A stretch of DNA of 15,347 bases from assembly GCA_019120525.1 (NCBI GenBank), contig DWUW01000177.1:1-15347 (forward strand), given 5' to 3'. A program made the translations under genes and the position numbers. Each line of letters starts with the position of its first letter. Position 1 is the stretch's first letter. The notes beneath the pieces are model-generated. The model ran no database searches, was not told the origin of the DNA, and saw only the letters and a list, made by a program, of their open reading frames with translations. Shown here one piece after another: positions 13,462 to 15,347 of this stretch. The DNA comes from Candidatus Eisenbergiella stercorigallinarum (GTDB lineage: Bacteria > Bacillota > Clostridia > Lachnospirales > Lachnospiraceae).

Positions 13462-14364
13462 TTACTTCACGCAGCCGATCAGTTCCGTGATATCGGAAAC
13501 GCCTTCTTTTTCCATAAAGGCTTCGATGCCGGAGACAATCTCCTGCGTGGCATAGGGATTGATGAAATTAGCGCAGCCCACCGCCACGGCGGAGGCGCCG
13601 GCCATGATAAATTCCAGGGCATCCTCTGCGTTCATGATGCCGCCCATGCCGATGATGGGGATCTTCACCGCCTGGGCGCACTGATAAACCATGCGGACGG
13701 CCACGGGCTTCACCGCGGGGCCGGACATGCCGCCCGTTTTGTTGGCGAGGACAAAACTTTTTTTATGAATATCAATCTTCATGCCGGTCAGGGTGTTGAT
13801 CAGGGAAATGGCGTCCGCCCCGGCCGCCTCCGCCGCCCGCGCCATCTCCGTGATGTCGGTGACGTTGGGGCTCAGCTTCATGATGACCGGCTGGGCGGCC
13901 TTTTTCTTAATGGCAGAGGTGATATCGTACAGGCAGTCCGCCTTCTGGCCGAAGGCGATGGCCCCCTCCTTCACGTTGGGACAGGAAACGTTGATCTCCA
14001 GCATGTCCACAGGAGCGTCAGACAGGCGCTCCACCACCTCCAGATAATCCTCCACCGTCTTGCCGCAGACGTTGACGATCACCTTTGTGTCATACTTGGC
14101 GAGAAAAGGCAGATCCCGCTCCAGAAACACGTCGATGCCGGGGTTCTGCAGGCCGATGGCATTGAGCATGCCGCCGTAGACCTCCGCCACCCTGGGGGTG
14201 GGGTTTCCCGGCCAGGGCACATTGGCCACGCCCTTGGTCACAACAGCGCCCAGGCAGTCCAGATCCACAAACTCGCTGTATTCCATGCCGGAGCCGAAGG
14301 TGCCGGAGGCGGTCATGACCGGATTCTTCAGTTCGATTCCCGCGATATTGACCGATGTTTTCAT
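13462..14364 (-). CDS. pyrD: Dihydroorotate dehydrogenase, class 1B catalytic subunit
   Basis: 300 residues, typical for class 1B. It oxidises dihydroorotate to orotate with FMN and hands the electrons to PyrK. The substrate loop NVSCPN has the catalytic base Cys128, which is diagnostic of class 1 (class 2 uses Ser). TKG at 43-45 contains the FMN-contacting lysine. NPGID at 74-78, KLSPNVTD at 163-170 and the FMN-phosphate loops GMGGI (239-243) and GASAVAVG (256-263) are all present. There is no N-terminal membrane helix, as expected for a cytosolic class 1 enzyme. Translation starts inside the pyrK stop (TGATG). Neither pyrF nor pyrE lies between pyrC and the next gene, so those steps must be encoded elsewhere. 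Confidence 0.96.
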   Translation of the reverse strand: MKTSVNIAGIELKNPVMTASGTFGSGMEYSEFVDLDCLGAVVTKGVANVPWPGNPTPRVAEVYGGMLNAIGLQNPGIDVFLERDLPFLAKYDTKVIVNVCGKTVEDYLEVVERLSDAPVDMLEINVSCPNVKEGAIAFGQKADCLYDITSAIKKKAAQPVIMKLSPNVTDITEMARAAEAAGADAISLINTLTGMKIDIHKKSFVLANKTGGMSGPAVKPVAVRMVYQCAQAVKIPIIGMGGIMNAEDALEFIMAGASAVAVGCANFINPYATQEIVSGIEAFMEKEGVSDITELIGCVK

Positions 14365-15143
14365 CAGATGTCCACCTCCTTCGCTTCAAAGACGGGCCCG
14401 TCTGTGCAGATGCGGGCGTTGTTCACATGGGAATGCTTGTCCTTCTTCGTGGTTTTGCACACGCAGCCCAGGCACGCGCCCACGCCGCAGGCCATGCGCT
14501 CTTCCAGGGAAATATAGGCGTCGATCCCCGCCTCTTCGGCATAGCGCTTGATGGCGCGCAGCATGGGGAGCGGTCCGCAGGCATAGATCACGTCAGCCTT
14601 CAGCGCGTTTTCCCGGATGGCGTCCATCACGTTGCCCTTCGTTCCCACGCTGCCGTCCTCCGTCGCGATATACACCTCCCCGTTCTTCTCAAAATCCTCC
14701 CGCAGGAAGCAGTCCGCGTCCCGGTAGCCCACGATGATCCGCTTCCTGCACTTTAAGCGCTTCGCCAGCTCCAGAATGGGCGGAACGCCGATGCCGCCTC
14801 CCATGAGAAAGGCGGTCTGATCCTCCTTTACCGCATCTATCGGGAAGCCGTTTCCCAGCACGCCCAGGATATCGATGGTATCGCCTTCCTTCAGTTCAGA
14901 AAATTCCTTCGTTCCCGCTCCCGCGATCCGGTATACGATGCGCAGCGTCCCCTTTTTGGCGTCCGCCTCGCAGATGCTGATGGGACGGGGAAGCAGGGTG
15001 CTTTTATCCTTCGGATAAAGCGCGATAAACTGTCCCGGCTCCGCCTCCTTTGCCAGTGTGGTTTTTAACAGGCAGTCATAAATACCCGGCGCAAGCTGTC
15101 TCTGAGATAGGACCTGCGCCTGCTCTTTTTTCTTTTTTGCCAT
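14364..15143 (-). CDS. pyrK: Dihydroorotate dehydrogenase electron transfer subunit
   Basis: 259 residues, the usual PyrK length. PyrK carries FAD and a [2Fe-2S] cluster and passes electrons from PyrD to NAD+ in the class 1B PyrD2K2 enzyme. The FAD-binding RPIS motif is at residues 53-56. A glycine-rich nucleotide-binding loop, GGGIGVPP, is at 115-122. The cluster cysteines are C219-x4-C224-x2-C227 with C246 as the distant fourth; C229 is an extra cysteine. The N-terminus MAKKKKEQAQ is lysine-rich and probably precedes the ferredoxin-reductase-like barrel. The start is backed by GAGGAGAATCATT just before ATG. The gene follows pyrC by 40 bases and its stop shares one base with the pyrD start (TGATG), so the two subunits are probably translationally coupled. 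Confidence 0.95.
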   Translation of the reverse strand: MAKKKKEQAQVLSQRQLAPGIYDCLLKTTLAKEAEPGQFIALYPKDKSTLLPRPISICEADAKKGTLRIVYRIAGAGTKEFSELKEGDTIDILGVLGNGFPIDAVKEDQTAFLMGGGIGVPPILELAKRLKCRKRIIVGYRDADCFLREDFEKNGEVYIATEDGSVGTKGNVMDAIRENALKADVIYACGPLPMLRAIKRYAEEAGIDAYISLEERMACGVGACLGCVCKTTKKDKHSHVNNARICTDGPVFEAKEVDI

Positions 15144-15183
15144 AATGATTCTCCTCTGTCGTTCCGATGTTTTCCGATCCGGT

Positions 15184-15347
15184 TCAATCCTCTTTCCCCT
15201 CCGCGAAGGGATAGACCACTCTGCCGCGGCATATGGTCGCGTGGATTTTTCCTTTCAGGATCTTTCCCAGGAAGGGCGAATTCTGGGAACGGGAATAAAA
15301 CCGTTCGGGCGTCCAGCTTTCCGCCGGATCAAAAAGCACCAGGTCCG
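15184..15347 (-). CDS. pyrC: Dihydroorotase, C-terminal fragment (runs off the window)
   Basis: Only the last 53 codons are present, followed by TGA; the 5' part lies beyond the right edge. Dihydroorotase cyclises N-carbamoyl-L-aspartate to dihydroorotate, the third step of pyrimidine synthesis, in the cytoplasm. The visible tail starts DLVLFDP and continues through SRSQNSPFLGKILKGKIHAT to GRVVYPF. This matches the usual end of PyrC: the 'ADLVIFDP' strand, the S-K/R-S-x-N-(S/T)-P-F-x-G segment and the final 'TIxxGxIVY'. Other amidohydrolases such as allantoinase end similarly. The next gene is pyrK, 40 bases downstream in the same direction, followed by pyrD, which makes PyrC the natural reading. 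The metal ligands are outside the window and cannot be checked. Confidence 0.85.
   Translation of the reverse strand, partial: DLVLFDPAESWTPERFYSRSQNSPFLGKILKGKIHATICRGRVVYPFAEGKED

Overview
The window reads as a chromosomal segment of a GC-rich, spore-forming Clostridia, most likely a Lachnospiraceae-type gut anaerobe. The grounds are a class 1B PyrK/PyrD dihydroorotate dehydrogenase, a SPOCS (DUF3794)-LysM protein of the sporulating Firmicutes type, the DOXP pathway gene ispE, strong AGGAGG-like ribosome sites, and protein sequences resembling that family. Every gene I can support lies on the minus strand, so the text below runs from the right edge to the left. The many long plus-strand frames are antisense shadows of these genes.

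Right edge to 13462: the 3' end of pyrC (dihydroorotase), then pyrK and pyrD, which overlap by one base. This is part of a de novo pyrimidine operon. Next, 13397-11838 encodes a SPOCS/LysM protein. The spacer between it and pyrD holds a 15-of-16-bp inverted repeat whose second arm contains the ribosome site of the SPOCS gene.

11833-10127: a near-consensus vegetative promoter drives ispE and a downstream FCD-type GntR regulator. An 8-bp TGTATACA palindrome sits just after the predicted transcription start. 10013-6315: a small putative membrane protein, murI (glutamate racemase, GTG start), a DUF1934 protein and a cytoplasmic GH20 beta-N-acetylhexosaminidase. This group has a cell-wall and amino-sugar flavour.

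6254-1796: a sulfur amino acid block made of cysK, metN-metI-metQ (methionine ABC importer, with its own promoter after cysK) and an Rrf2 regulator that carries an IscR-like cysteine set. A perfect 13-bp stem-loop separates metQ from the Rrf2 gene. Two bases after the Rrf2 stop begins a polytopic membrane protein (DUF6044/YkoS-like) that runs off the left edge.

Beyond ordinary genes, two things stand out. There are RNA or DNA secondary structures at gene boundaries (13400-13450, 10022-10043, 2307-2336). There is also a recurrent pattern of short GC-rich tandem duplications: 33 bp at the metI 3' end, 33 bp and 39 bp inside the DUF6044 gene, and 23 bp at the cysK stop. I saw no rRNA, tRNA, CRISPR array, insertion sequence or phage gene. 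No gene-free stretch exceeds about 200 bases. I did not find a clearly new multi-gene system; the best candidates are regulatory structures.
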